Below, piece by piece: positions 8,731 through 16,796 of a stretch of DNA of 64,000 nucleotides. The notes below the pieces were generated by a model that was given only the letters and a program-made list of their open reading frames with translations, was not told where the DNA came from and ran no database searches. The first letter of the stretch is position 1. Every line of letters begins with the position of its first letter. A program made the translations under genes and the position numbers. Location of the stretch: assembly GCA_012522855.1 (NCBI GenBank), contig JAAYJQ010000003.1:62001-126000 (forward strand). Direction: 5' to 3'. This stretch comes from Bacteroidales bacterium (GTDB lineage Bacteria > Bacteroidota > Bacteroidia > Bacteroidales > UBA932).

Positions 8731-8772
8731 AAAATCATGCACCGATGGAAAGCCCTGTTCGGAAATCTGTAG
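8731..8772. repeat. 42-base direct repeat, copy 2 (remnant of GT4 3' end)
   Basis: This is a stranded copy of the end of the GT4 gene at 6156-7289, including its stop codon (TAG at 8770-8772), separated from its own gene by the satD-DUF3307 module. The ATG at 8745 inside it is the start of the next glycosyltransferase. Confidence 0.88.
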
Positions 8773-9875
8773 TGGTATCGGCGGTGAATCTCCGCAAGGG
8801 CGGCACGCTTACCGTGCTGCGAGATAGCTTGTCGTATCTCTCCACCCGGAAAGACTTGGATGTCACGGCGATTGTCCATTCCGAACGGCTGTGCCATTTC
8901 GACGGCATCCGCTACATCGAGATTCCATGGAGCGCAAAAAGCTGGATCAGGCGGCTCTGGTGCGAATATGTGACCCTCCACCGGATTTCCGGACAGATGC
9001 CCGAAACCGACCTCTGGCTTTCTCTTCACGACACGACGCCCCGGGTGCGTGCGAACAGACAGGCAGTCTATTGCCACACCTCTTTTCCCTTCCTGGAGAC
9101 CCGCGCCCGCGACTGGCGGATGAATCCGAAAATTCCGCTCTTTTCGAAATTTACGAAATACGCGTACCGGATGTTCGTACACCGGAATGCCTTCCTAGTA
9201 GCCCAGCAGAACTGGTTTCGGGAAGGATTGAGCCGGATCACGGGCTTTCCTTCGGAGCGGATCATCGTGGCCCCGCCGCGGTTTGAAGCCGATCAGCGTC
9301 CGGATAATCAGATGGATCTGTCCGAACCGCCGATGTTTTTCTATCCCGCTTCGCCCGACTGCCACAAAAATTTCGAGACCCTCTGCGAGGCTGCGCGGCT
9401 TCTGGAAGCCCGAATCGGCACCGGCCGGTTCACCGTGAGACTGACTCTGTCCGGAGATGAAAATCGCTACGCGCGCTGGATCAAGCGCAAGTGGGGAAGT
9501 GTCGCGTCCCTCAGTTTCGCCGGCTTCCTGACGCGGGAGGACTTGTTCGCGCATTACGCGCAAGCCCATTGCTTGGTTTTCCCTTCCCGCGTAGAAACCT
9601 GGGGACTGCCGATCTCCGAATATATGCCCACGGGCAAACCGATGCTGCTGGCTGATCTTCCCTATGCCCATGAAACGGCCTCCGGAAGTATGAAGACAGC
9701 CTTCTTTCCCCCGAACGACCCGGAAGAACTTGCGGATCAGATGCATAGAATCCTTGAAAATGAATACGATTTCCTGTCACAGGTTCCCGGGCAGGAAACG
9801 AAGCCTCCACGGGCAGAAAACTGGGACCGGCTTTTTGAAATCTTGCTGATGCATGAAAATACTCCAACTCGGTAA
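8745..9875 (+). CDS. Glycosyltransferase family 4
   Basis: The protein has 376 residues. ATG 8745 is chosen because the protein then begins MESPVRKSVVVSAVNLRKGGT with the glycine-rich donor loop; the frame extends upstream only as an artefact. The C-terminal domain has the GT4 pattern CHKNFETL, then FPSRVETWGLPISEYMPTGKP with the E-x7-E motif. The start lies inside a duplicated piece of the GT4 gene at 6156, meaning the two genes were directly overlapping before the satD module arrived. It overlaps the next gene by 23 bases. Confidence 0.87.
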   Translation: MESPVRKSVVVSAVNLRKGGTLTVLRDSLSYLSTRKDLDVTAIVHSERLCHFDGIRYIEIPWSAKSWIRRLWCEYVTLHRISGQMPETDLWLSLHDTTPRVRANRQAVYCHTSFPFLETRARDWRMNPKIPLFSKFTKYAYRMFVHRNAFLVAQQNWFREGLSRITGFPSERIIVAPPRFEADQRPDNQMDLSEPPMFFYPASPDCHKNFETLCEAARLLEARIGTGRFTVRLTLSGDENRYARWIKRKWGSVASLSFAGFLTREDLFAHYAQAHCLVFPSRVETWGLPISEYMPTGKPMLLADLPYAHETASGSMKTAFFPPNDPEELADQMHRILENEYDFLSQVPGQETKPPRAENWDRLFEILLMHENTPTR

Positions 9876-10956
9876 ATTCTATCCGATTCGCGGCGGCGTC
9901 GAAAAAGTGATGTGGGACATCACGAACGGGATCTCCGCGCGCGGAATCGACTGCGACATGCTCTGTGCGAAATTGGGCAAAGGAGAGGTTATCCGGTTGA
10001 ACCCCCACGGCCGGGTCATCTGCGTACCGACCCTCAAGAAAGTGGCCGCGACCATGCTCGCCCCCGCCATGATCCGTTGGTTGCGGAAACACGCGGCGGA
10101 ATATGACATCATCCACATCCATCATCCCGACCCGATGGCCGCGCTCGCCCTCTTCTTGAGCAGCTACAAAGGAAGGGTGTTCGTGCATTGGCACAGTGAC
10201 ATCCTGAAGCAGCAGCTGCTCCTCTTTTTCTACCGTCCGCTCCAGAACTGGGTCCTGCGGCGGGCTGAAAAGATCATCGGAACTACTCCGGTTTACGTGC
10301 GCGAATCGCCTTATTTGAAACAGTTTCAAGACAAGGTGACCTATGTGCCGATCGGGGTCGTCCCGATGGTTCCGGATCCGGCCGGAGTGGAGAAGATCCG
10401 CGCCCGCTGGCCGGACAGGAAGATCGTCTTTTCGCTCGGCAGGTTGGTGGGGTACAAAGGGTTCGAGTACCTCGTCGGAGCCGCGAAGTATCTCGGAGAG
10501 GGCTATCAAATCGTAATCGGTGGCGGAGGACCGTTGAAAGATGCGTTAAATGAGCAGATTATTCGTGAGAATGCGAAAAAAAACGTATCTTTGACAGGCT
10601 TTTTGCGTGATGACGAAGTGAGGAACTGGTTTGGAGCCTGCGATGTCTTTGTTCTCAGTTCCATCTGGAAAACCGAGGCCTTTGCCATTGTCCAGGTGGA
10701 GGCGATGTCCTGCGGGAAGCCGGTCGTCGCTACCCGGATTCCGGAATCCGGGGTTTCCTGGGTGAACGGACAAGGAGAATCCGGGCTGAATGTTTCTCCC
10801 GAGGACAGCAAGGCGCTTGCCGATGCCGTTTTGGAAATCACGAAAGACGCCGAGACCTATGAAAACTATTCCGCCGGCGCAAGAGCGCGTTATGAGCGGT
10901 TGTTTACATACGAAGAAATGATTGACAATGTGTTAAAAACGTACACCGGGTTATGA
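9853..10956 (+). CDS. Glycosyltransferase family 4
   Basis: The protein has 367 residues. MKILQLGKFYPIRGGVEKVMW is the standard GT4 N-terminus with the GGVE donor loop; HIHHPDPMA and VHWHSD follow. The second domain shows FSLGRLVGYKGFEYLV, IGGGGPLKDAL and VEAMSCGKPVVATRIPESG. The closest general resemblance is to RfaB/PimB-type enzymes. It overlaps the preceding gene by 23 bases and the export gene by 4, placing it in the same translationally coupled operon. Confidence 0.9.
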   Translation: MKILQLGKFYPIRGGVEKVMWDITNGISARGIDCDMLCAKLGKGEVIRLNPHGRVICVPTLKKVAATMLAPAMIRWLRKHAAEYDIIHIHHPDPMAALALFLSSYKGRVFVHWHSDILKQQLLLFFYRPLQNWVLRRAEKIIGTTPVYVRESPYLKQFQDKVTYVPIGVVPMVPDPAGVEKIRARWPDRKIVFSLGRLVGYKGFEYLVGAAKYLGEGYQIVIGGGGPLKDALNEQIIRENAKKNVSLTGFLRDDEVRNWFGACDVFVLSSIWKTEAFAIVQVEAMSCGKPVVATRIPESGVSWVNGQGESGLNVSPEDSKALADAVLEITKDAETYENYSAGARARYERLFTYEEMIDNVLKTYTGL

Positions 10957-11765
10957 CAATCGACAGACTTGCCGGCTTTGGCTTACTGATTTTCCTTTTG
11001 GCTTCGTGCTCTTCCGCCAGACAGTTGACGTACTTCAACGACATGGTCGTGAACACGGATTATACGGCCCTTCCCCAGCCGGAGATCGTTCTGCGCGCGG
11101 GCGATATCGTGAACATCACGGTTTCCAGCAGCGATCCGACACTTGCTGCCCCCTTCAACATCACGCAAGCCGTCAATATGGACGCCTTGATTGCAGATAG
11201 GTCGTTGGAGTTCAGCCAGAGTTCCGTCCCCGTGCAGGGTTACCTCATCGATGAGCGGGGCAACATTGAATTCCCGATTCTCGGGACGCAGCGCCTGGAA
11301 GGGAAGACGCTTTCGCAGGTGCGGGACATGATCGCCAACCAAATCATCTCGAACGGCTACATCAAAGAGCCGATCGTCACCGCCGACATCGAGAATTTCA
11401 CCTACACGATCATCGGTGATGCCGGGACTCCGAACGTCTACACGGTGGAAGGGAACAACATCAACATCATCCAGGCCATTGCCGGAGCCCGGGACCTGAA
11501 TCCGTCTGCGAAATTGAAAGACATCCGGGTCATCCGGACGGTGGACGGAAAAAGGACGGCCTATTCGCTGAACATTCTTTCCAAGGATATCTTTGATTCT
11601 CCGGCCTTCTTCCTCCAGCAAAACGACATCGTTTATGTCAAGCGTCGCGGCGCGAGGCTCGCCCCGGACGCCGAATTCGCGCTCCGGCTGTTGAGCACGG
11701 TGATGTCCGTCGGCTCTTTCGGCGCGACCATCTGGCTTCTTGTCCAAAACAGCAAGGGGTATTAA
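10953..11765 (+). CDS. Polysaccharide export lipoprotein (Wza/BexD-like)
   Basis: The protein has 270 residues. It has an N-terminal lipoprotein signal with lipobox LLASC (Cys about residue 19), a Poly_export domain (RAGDIVNITVSSSDP) and a ligand-binding SLBB-like region (GYLIDERGNIEFPILG ... YTIIGDAGTPNVYTVEGN). A C-terminal hydrophobic segment (LLSTVMSVGSFGATIWLLV) would span the outer membrane, as the Wza alpha-barrel does. It forms the outer-membrane channel that exports capsule, working with the Wzc protein encoded next. It overlaps the upstream glycosyltransferase by 4 bases. Confidence 0.92.
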   Translation: MTIDRLAGFGLLIFLLASCSSARQLTYFNDMVVNTDYTALPQPEIVLRAGDIVNITVSSSDPTLAAPFNITQAVNMDALIADRSLEFSQSSVPVQGYLIDERGNIEFPILGTQRLEGKTLSQVRDMIANQIISNGYIKEPIVTADIENFTYTIIGDAGTPNVYTVEGNNINIIQAIAGARDLNPSAKLKDIRVIRTVDGKRTAYSLNILSKDIFDSPAFFLQQNDIVYVKRRGARLAPDAEFALRLLSTVMSVGSFGATIWLLVQNSKGY

Positions 11766-11794
11766 TTATTTTAACCTGAGAGTCTCTTCATCCT

Positions 11795-14203
11795 ATGCAG
11801 AACACGAATCATAGAACAAGCAAGCAGGACAATTCTTCCGTCAATCTGCTCGACGTTTTTTTCTATCTGTTGAGTTACTGGTACTGGTTTGCCCTATGCA
11901 TCGTCCTGTTCGTCGGGTTTGCCTACTACAAGTACGCCAAGATGCCATTTACCTACCGGGCGGACGCCACCGTGATCATCAAAGATCCGGCCCAGGCTCG
12001 TTCGTCGGTCAGCATGAGCACCTATGGCACCAATATCAATCGGGTGAGCGTGTCCAACGAGATCCTGCAGTTCCAGTCCAAGGACTTGATGACCACGGTT
12101 GTCAAGACCCTCAATGCGGATGTGAATTATGTCCAAAAAGTATTTTTGCGGGACATCGAGTTGTACAAGGACGCGCCGGTGGAAGTCCGGTTCTTCTTTG
12201 ACCAAGATTCCATCCAAACGGTAACCGAATCCTATTCGATGGTGGTCACCCCGGTGGACACGAAAAGTGTAACGTTGGATCTTTCCTCCTCCGGCGGATC
12301 TGTCGAATTGAAATGCAATCTGGGGGACACGGTCAAGGTTCGGAAAGGAGCCTTGATTGTACTTCCGACGGCTCAGTACACGAATCGGTATTTCGGGATT
12401 CCGATTTATGTCAGCAAGCATCCGGCCCGTTCGGTGGCCAATGGTATGCTGGCACGCTTCAAGATCAGGCAGACGGATGCCGAGGGTTCCATCCTAAGCC
12501 TGTCCTTGCAGGACTTCGCCCGCCAGCGGGCCCGGGACGTGCTGAACACCTTGGTTGATGAATACAACAAGCAGGCGATCATCGAAAAGAACATGGTGGC
12601 CGTCAACACGGCTGCATTCATCAACGAACGACTCGCCATCATTGAAAGCGAACTCGGAACCGTGGAAGGAGAGCTGGCCTACTTCAAGAGCTCCCAACAG
12701 ATCATGAGCGTCGACGAATCCGCCTCGCGCTATCTGAGCGAGAGCCGCCAGAGCAATGCTGAAATCGTAAAGATCGAGACCAAGATCCGGCTTGCGGAGT
12801 ACTTGAAGGAGTATCTCAACGATCCCGCGAAAGTCGATGAATCGATACCCGTCAACACCGGGGTCGAAGAGCCTGCCATCACGGAGGCGATCACGAAATA
12901 CAATGATATGAAGATCCGTCGGGACAAATTGATCGCCGCCAGCAGTTCCGAAAGTCCTGTGGTCAAGGAGATGGATGCTTCCCTGCGCTTCCAGCGGGAA
13001 ACCATCACCGGCTACATCGACAACCTGATCCGGGGGCTGGATGTCCAGAAGCAGGACCTTGCCCTGCAGGAAAGCCATTCGCTCAGCCAGTTCTCCGCCA
13101 TGCCGAACAAGGCTCGGGAGGTTTTGTCCATCGAACGGCAACAGTCGATCAAGGAGACGTTGTACATGTACCTGCTCAACAAGCGGGAAGAGAATGCCCT
13201 GACGCAGGCGATGGTGGACAACAATGCCCGGATGATCGATCCGGCGGACGGACCCTGGGGACCGATTTACCCCTCCCGCAATAAAATGCTGCTGCTGGCT
13301 CTCTTGCTCGGCATCGCTCTTCCGGCGATCATCCTGTTGGCGAAACTTTTCCTTGACACGAAAGTCTACACACGGAAGGATATTGAAGACGCCATCTCCA
13401 TCCCGTTTGTGGGAGAAGTCCCGCTCTACGGCAAGAACATACGGCAACGGAAGAAGATTCCGGCGAACGGCATCGCCTATGACGGAACCAAGAAAGGAAT
13501 CTTCACCGAGGCGTTGCGGCTGCTTTGCACCGATATCGATTTTATGCGCGAGAAAGACACGAAGTGTCCCGTGCTATCGGCCGTTTCTTTCAATGTGGGT
13601 GCCGGAAAGACCTTTGTGACCACCAACGTCGCCGCCTGTTTAGCCGACGGGGCGAAAAAGATTGTGATCGTGGACCTGGACCTTCGCAAGCGCACAATTT
13701 CCCGGGCGTTCGGGCTCGGAAAGAAGGTCCGGGGCATCACCTCCTACCTCCATGACGACCAGATTGCCTTGGAAGACATTCTACATAGGGAGGTTGCGCC
13801 GGGAATTGACCTTGTGCCGGCAGGGCACATCCCCCCGAATCCGGTCGAACTGCTCAGACGTCCGCGGTTGGAGGAATTGATCGCGTCGCTGCGTCAGCAC
13901 TACGACTACATCCTTCTCGATGCGGTCCCCGTCAACTTGGTCGCCGACTCCCAGGTGGTCAACCGGGTGGTGGACATGAACCTCTTCATCGTGCGCAGCG
14001 GGCTGCTTGACAAGCGGGTCTTGCCGATGCTGGAGGATTACTACAATTCGGGCCGTTTGACCAATGTGGGTGTGATCCTGAACGGAACAAATATGAGTCG
14101 TCGGTACGGCTACGGCGGTTATGGTTACGGCTACGGCTATGGATATGGTGGCTATGGCTATGGTTACGGGTATGGACAAGACCACGGAGAAAAAGAATCA
14201 TAG
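11795..14203 (+). CDS. Capsule tyrosine kinase/co-polymerase (Wzc-like, fused Wzz and BY-kinase)
   Basis: The protein has 802 residues. It has an N-terminal Wzz domain with a first membrane segment (about residues 28-47), a long periplasmic coiled-coil region, a second membrane segment near residues 490-515 and a cytoplasmic BY-kinase domain. The Walker A is NVGAGKT (about residues 599-605), Walker A' is VIVDLDLRKR and Walker B is YILLDAVPV. The C-terminus is a long tyrosine-glycine tract (about residues 769-793), the autophosphorylation tail that controls chain length. It follows Wza by 29 bases. Phosphatase control is expected but no phosphatase gene is seen nearby. Confidence 0.93.
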   Translation: MQNTNHRTSKQDNSSVNLLDVFFYLLSYWYWFALCIVLFVGFAYYKYAKMPFTYRADATVIIKDPAQARSSVSMSTYGTNINRVSVSNEILQFQSKDLMTTVVKTLNADVNYVQKVFLRDIELYKDAPVEVRFFFDQDSIQTVTESYSMVVTPVDTKSVTLDLSSSGGSVELKCNLGDTVKVRKGALIVLPTAQYTNRYFGIPIYVSKHPARSVANGMLARFKIRQTDAEGSILSLSLQDFARQRARDVLNTLVDEYNKQAIIEKNMVAVNTAAFINERLAIIESELGTVEGELAYFKSSQQIMSVDESASRYLSESRQSNAEIVKIETKIRLAEYLKEYLNDPAKVDESIPVNTGVEEPAITEAITKYNDMKIRRDKLIAASSSESPVVKEMDASLRFQRETITGYIDNLIRGLDVQKQDLALQESHSLSQFSAMPNKAREVLSIERQQSIKETLYMYLLNKREENALTQAMVDNNARMIDPADGPWGPIYPSRNKMLLLALLLGIALPAIILLAKLFLDTKVYTRKDIEDAISIPFVGEVPLYGKNIRQRKKIPANGIAYDGTKKGIFTEALRLLCTDIDFMREKDTKCPVLSAVSFNVGAGKTFVTTNVAACLADGAKKIVIVDLDLRKRTISRAFGLGKKVRGITSYLHDDQIALEDILHREVAPGIDLVPAGHIPPNPVELLRRPRLEELIASLRQHYDYILLDAVPVNLVADSQVVNRVVDMNLFIVRSGLLDKRVLPMLEDYYNSGRLTNVGVILNGTNMSRRYGYGGYGYGYGYGYGGYGYGYGYGQDHGEKES

Positions 14204-14214
14204 AATCGGACTGA

Positions 14215-14616
14215 ATGACAATTGCGGTTGATTTTGACGGCACGATCGTCGAGCACAAGTACCCGGAGATCGGGAAGGAGAAGGCATTCGCGATCGAAAC
14301 CCTCAAGGATCTCCAAGCAGAGGGCCACAAGCTCATCCTGTGGACCTCCCGCGAAGGGAAGTTGCTGGAGGATGCTGTAGCATTCTGCAAGGAGCGCGGT
14401 CTGACGTTCTATGCGGTGAACAGCCAGTACCCTGAAAAGTATATGTTCAAGAAGAGCGAGGGTCGGAAGGTTGTCGCGGACCTGTACATCGACGACCGGA
14501 ACCTCGGAGGCCTTCCGGATTGGGGGGTCATCTACGAGATGGTGTCGGGAATGCGCAGGCGCAGACGTAAAAAACGTTCGTTGTGGAGACGGATTCTGCA
14601 AAGTATTGAGCGATAA
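14215..14616 (+). CDS. Small HAD-like hydrolase (BT0820-type)
   Basis: The protein has 133 residues. It starts with the HAD motif I DFDGTIV (residues 6-12), has LWTSREG as a motif II region, and VADLYIDDRN containing the acidic pair of motif IV. The size and C-terminal basic stretch (RRRRRKKR) fit the cap-less BT0820-like HAD proteins of Bacteroidota; their substrate is not established. It lies 11 bases after wzc and is probably the last gene of the capsule operon. Confidence 0.8.
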   Translation: MTIAVDFDGTIVEHKYPEIGKEKAFAIETLKDLQAEGHKLILWTSREGKLLEDAVAFCKERGLTFYAVNSQYPEKYMFKKSEGRKVVADLYIDDRNLGGLPDWGVIYEMVSGMRRRRRKKRSLWRRILQSIER

Positions 14617-14631
14617 TTCAAAAATTGTTAT

Positions 14632-14639
14632 TATATTTG
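14632..14639 (+). promoter_or_regulatory. -7 promoter box for the outer-membrane protein pair
   Basis: TATATTTG matches the Bacteroidota -7 consensus TAnnTTTG and lies 73 bases before the first start at 14713. I see no convincing -33 TTTG at the standard spacing. Confidence 0.55.
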
Positions 14640-14712
14640 TTTATCATACGTTCTTTGTACGCTGTTAGCATTCGTATTTGAAAAAACTATTTGTTCTTAT
14701 TAATAATCAACA

Positions 14713-15429
14713 ATGAAAAAGATCTTCATCTCATTGCTTTCACTCGCTATGAGTGCCGCAATTCTTTCCGCTCAAGGGAACGACTCTGAGACCTATGACT
14801 ACACCGGACGTTTTTACCTTTCTGTTCAAGGAGGCGCCCATGTCTCCGCCAGCGAGAACGCTTATTCCTACAGAAAAGAGGGCCGGATGACCGATTTGAT
14901 CAAACCGCAAGGCTATCTTTCTTTGGGTTATGATTTCAGTCGCGCTTTCGGCGCCAGGTTTTCTCTCGGCTACGGATCCGAGGCCGGCGCCTTCAACTAC
15001 AAGCAATCCTTCGAGTTTTTCCGCCCTTACACCTTCACGGGCATCGAGGCGTTTGCGGACTTAGTCGTCAATCTTAAGGGACTGGCCAACAAGGTGGGGC
15101 CTTTCAGTCCGAAACTCTATGCGGGACTGGGGTACGCCCGCACCTGGGGCATGGAGGACGCGTATGACAACTACGAGCCTCACTGGGCGGAGAAGTATCG
15201 TACCGATCCCAACAACTGTTTCGGTTTCCGCGGCGGTTTCATCGCCGAGTACGATTTCAAGTGCGGTTTCGGCCTCTTCTGTGACCTCGGCGCTGAACTG
15301 TTTTCCGATAGCTTCAACGGCCAGAATCCGCGTAAGTGGAAAGACTCGGCGTACTACAACCCTGCCGATCCGGGCTTCCCCTTTGATCTGCGCACGGTGG
15401 CATCTCTGGGTATCGTTTACCACTTCTAA
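14713..15429 (+). CDS. Outer-membrane beta-barrel protein
   Basis: The protein has 238 residues. It has a cleavable signal peptide (MKKIFISLLSLAMSAAILSAQG), then alternating amphipathic strands with aromatic girdle residues and a C-terminus ending in a strand closing on phenylalanine (SLGIVYHF), as outer-membrane barrels do. It looks like a small OmpA/porin-type 8-strand barrel with no periplasmic domain. It is probably co-transcribed with the OmpA protein 25 bases downstream. Function beyond structural barrel is not deducible. Confidence 0.78.
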   Translation: MKKIFISLLSLAMSAAILSAQGNDSETYDYTGRFYLSVQGGAHVSASENAYSYRKEGRMTDLIKPQGYLSLGYDFSRAFGARFSLGYGSEAGAFNYKQSFEFFRPYTFTGIEAFADLVVNLKGLANKVGPFSPKLYAGLGYARTWGMEDAYDNYEPHWAEKYRTDPNNCFGFRGGFIAEYDFKCGFGLFCDLGAELFSDSFNGQNPRKWKDSAYYNPADPGFPFDLRTVASLGIVYHF

Positions 15430-15454
15430 TTGAAAAACTCACACAACAAACACT

Positions 15455-16504
15455 ATGAATATCAGTAAACTATTCGCTTGCGTGGCTGCCGTGCTGCTTT
15501 TTGCCGGGCAGATCGCATTTGCCCAATACGAGGTTGAGAACAACGGTTGGATGCTCTCCGGGGCCGCCGGATTCAACACTTCCTACAAAAATCTGAATCA
15601 CGGCTACGGTACCGCCCTCGATCTGGGCATCGGTAAGTGGTTGAGTCCTGCTTTCGGACTCCGCGCTGGTTGGAACGGACTTTATTCCGGTCTGGATGAG
15701 GGACAAACCTATAACCAGAAGACTTTCAACTTTTTTCACGGCGATCTCCTTTGGGATCTCACCTCATCTTTCTGGGGCTATCGTCCCGAACGGGTCATCA
15801 GCCTCATCCCGTACGCGAATCTCGGCTATCTCGATCTCGGGAAACGTGATATTGCCCCGAGGGAAGGCATCTACGGAGCAGATGTCGCCTACAAAGGTAT
15901 GGCTGTTGGGGGAGGCCTTATGCTTCCCGTCCGTCTGTCTTCTTGCCTGAACATTGTTCCTGAACTCAGACTCATGACCCCTGTCATGGGAGATGGAAAA
16001 GGCTATCTGAACGGCGCTGCTTTGGTCGGCCTGATGTTCAATTTCGGCAAGCCCAAGCGGGCGATCCAGGAACCGCCTGTGGTCATGCCCGCTCCGGTTC
16101 CCGCTCCCAAGCCGCAACCGGCTCCCGAGCCCGAAGTTGTTGAACCGCAGCCGGAGCCTGAAATTGTCGTCGTGCCGGCTTTCGAGTCGCTCCAGCGCAA
16201 CATTCTCTTTGTCATCGACACCTGGGACATCAGCGATTCCGAGCAGCTCAAGATCGACGAAGTCGTCGCAGTGATGAAGGAATATCCTGAAACGCGCGTC
16301 CGTATTTCCGGCTACGCCGACAAAGAGACCGGAACGGCACAGCGGAACCTGTTCCTCTCCCGGAAACGAGCGGAAACGGTAGCGGCTGCCATCATGGATG
16401 CCGGCATCTCCAAGGACCGGATCGTCACCGAATACTTCGGCGACACGGTCAATCCGTATGACGTGCCCGAGCAGAACCGCGTTGCCGTCTGCTTCGTGAA
16501 ATAG
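15455..16504 (+). CDS. OmpA family outer-membrane protein
   Basis: The protein has 349 residues. It has a signal peptide (ending IAFAQ), a beta-barrel N-terminal domain to about residue 200, a Pro-Glu rich linker (PAPVPAPKPQPAPEPE), then an OmpA/MotB domain of about 100 residues. The OmpA domain contains the peptidoglycan-contact region (RISGYADKETGTAQRNLFLSRKRAETV), which ties the outer membrane to the cell wall. The gene's last bases are partly duplicated just downstream and followed by an intrinsic terminator. Confidence 0.9.
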   Translation: MNISKLFACVAAVLLFAGQIAFAQYEVENNGWMLSGAAGFNTSYKNLNHGYGTALDLGIGKWLSPAFGLRAGWNGLYSGLDEGQTYNQKTFNFFHGDLLWDLTSSFWGYRPERVISLIPYANLGYLDLGKRDIAPREGIYGADVAYKGMAVGGGLMLPVRLSSCLNIVPELRLMTPVMGDGKGYLNGAALVGLMFNFGKPKRAIQEPPVVMPAPVPAPKPQPAPEPEVVEPQPEPEIVVVPAFESLQRNILFVIDTWDISDSEQLKIDEVVAVMKEYPETRVRISGYADKETGTAQRNLFLSRKRAETVAAAIMDAGISKDRIVTEYFGDTVNPYDVPEQNRVAVCFVK

Positions 16505-16544
16505 GCATCGAGTGCTTTAGAATACGCTTCGTGAAATAGGCATC
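16491..16544. repeat. Short duplication of the ompA 3' end
   Basis: GCTTCGTGAAATAGGCATC occurs at 16491-16509 and again at 16526-16544. The first copy carries the last codons and stop of the OmpA gene; the second is a non-coding duplicate. Confidence 0.85.
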
Positions 16545-16564
16545 TACTGCTCAAAATAACGTGA

Positions 16565-16597
16565 GGGCTGGCCAAGATATCGGCCAGCCCATATTTT
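16565..16597 (+). terminator. Intrinsic terminator after the OmpA gene
   Basis: A 9-base stem GGGCTGGCC/GGCCAGCCC (16565-16573 with 16582-16590) has an 8-base loop and is followed by a T-rich stretch. The same stem recurs after pckA (48223-48245). Confidence 0.8.
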
Positions 16598-16796
16598 GTT
16601 GTTTTGGTACGAGGATTGTCAGTCTAGGTGTAAACGGAATTGAGAAATGCAGCAAAAGTGGTAACGGGAGTACAACAAAAATAGCAACAACAGTACATCA
16701 AAATCGGTAACAAGAGTGCAGCAAAAATGGCAACAGGAGTACAACAATCCTGAATTATTAACCGACCTTTGGCGCATAACTTTTAGCAAAGGTGTT

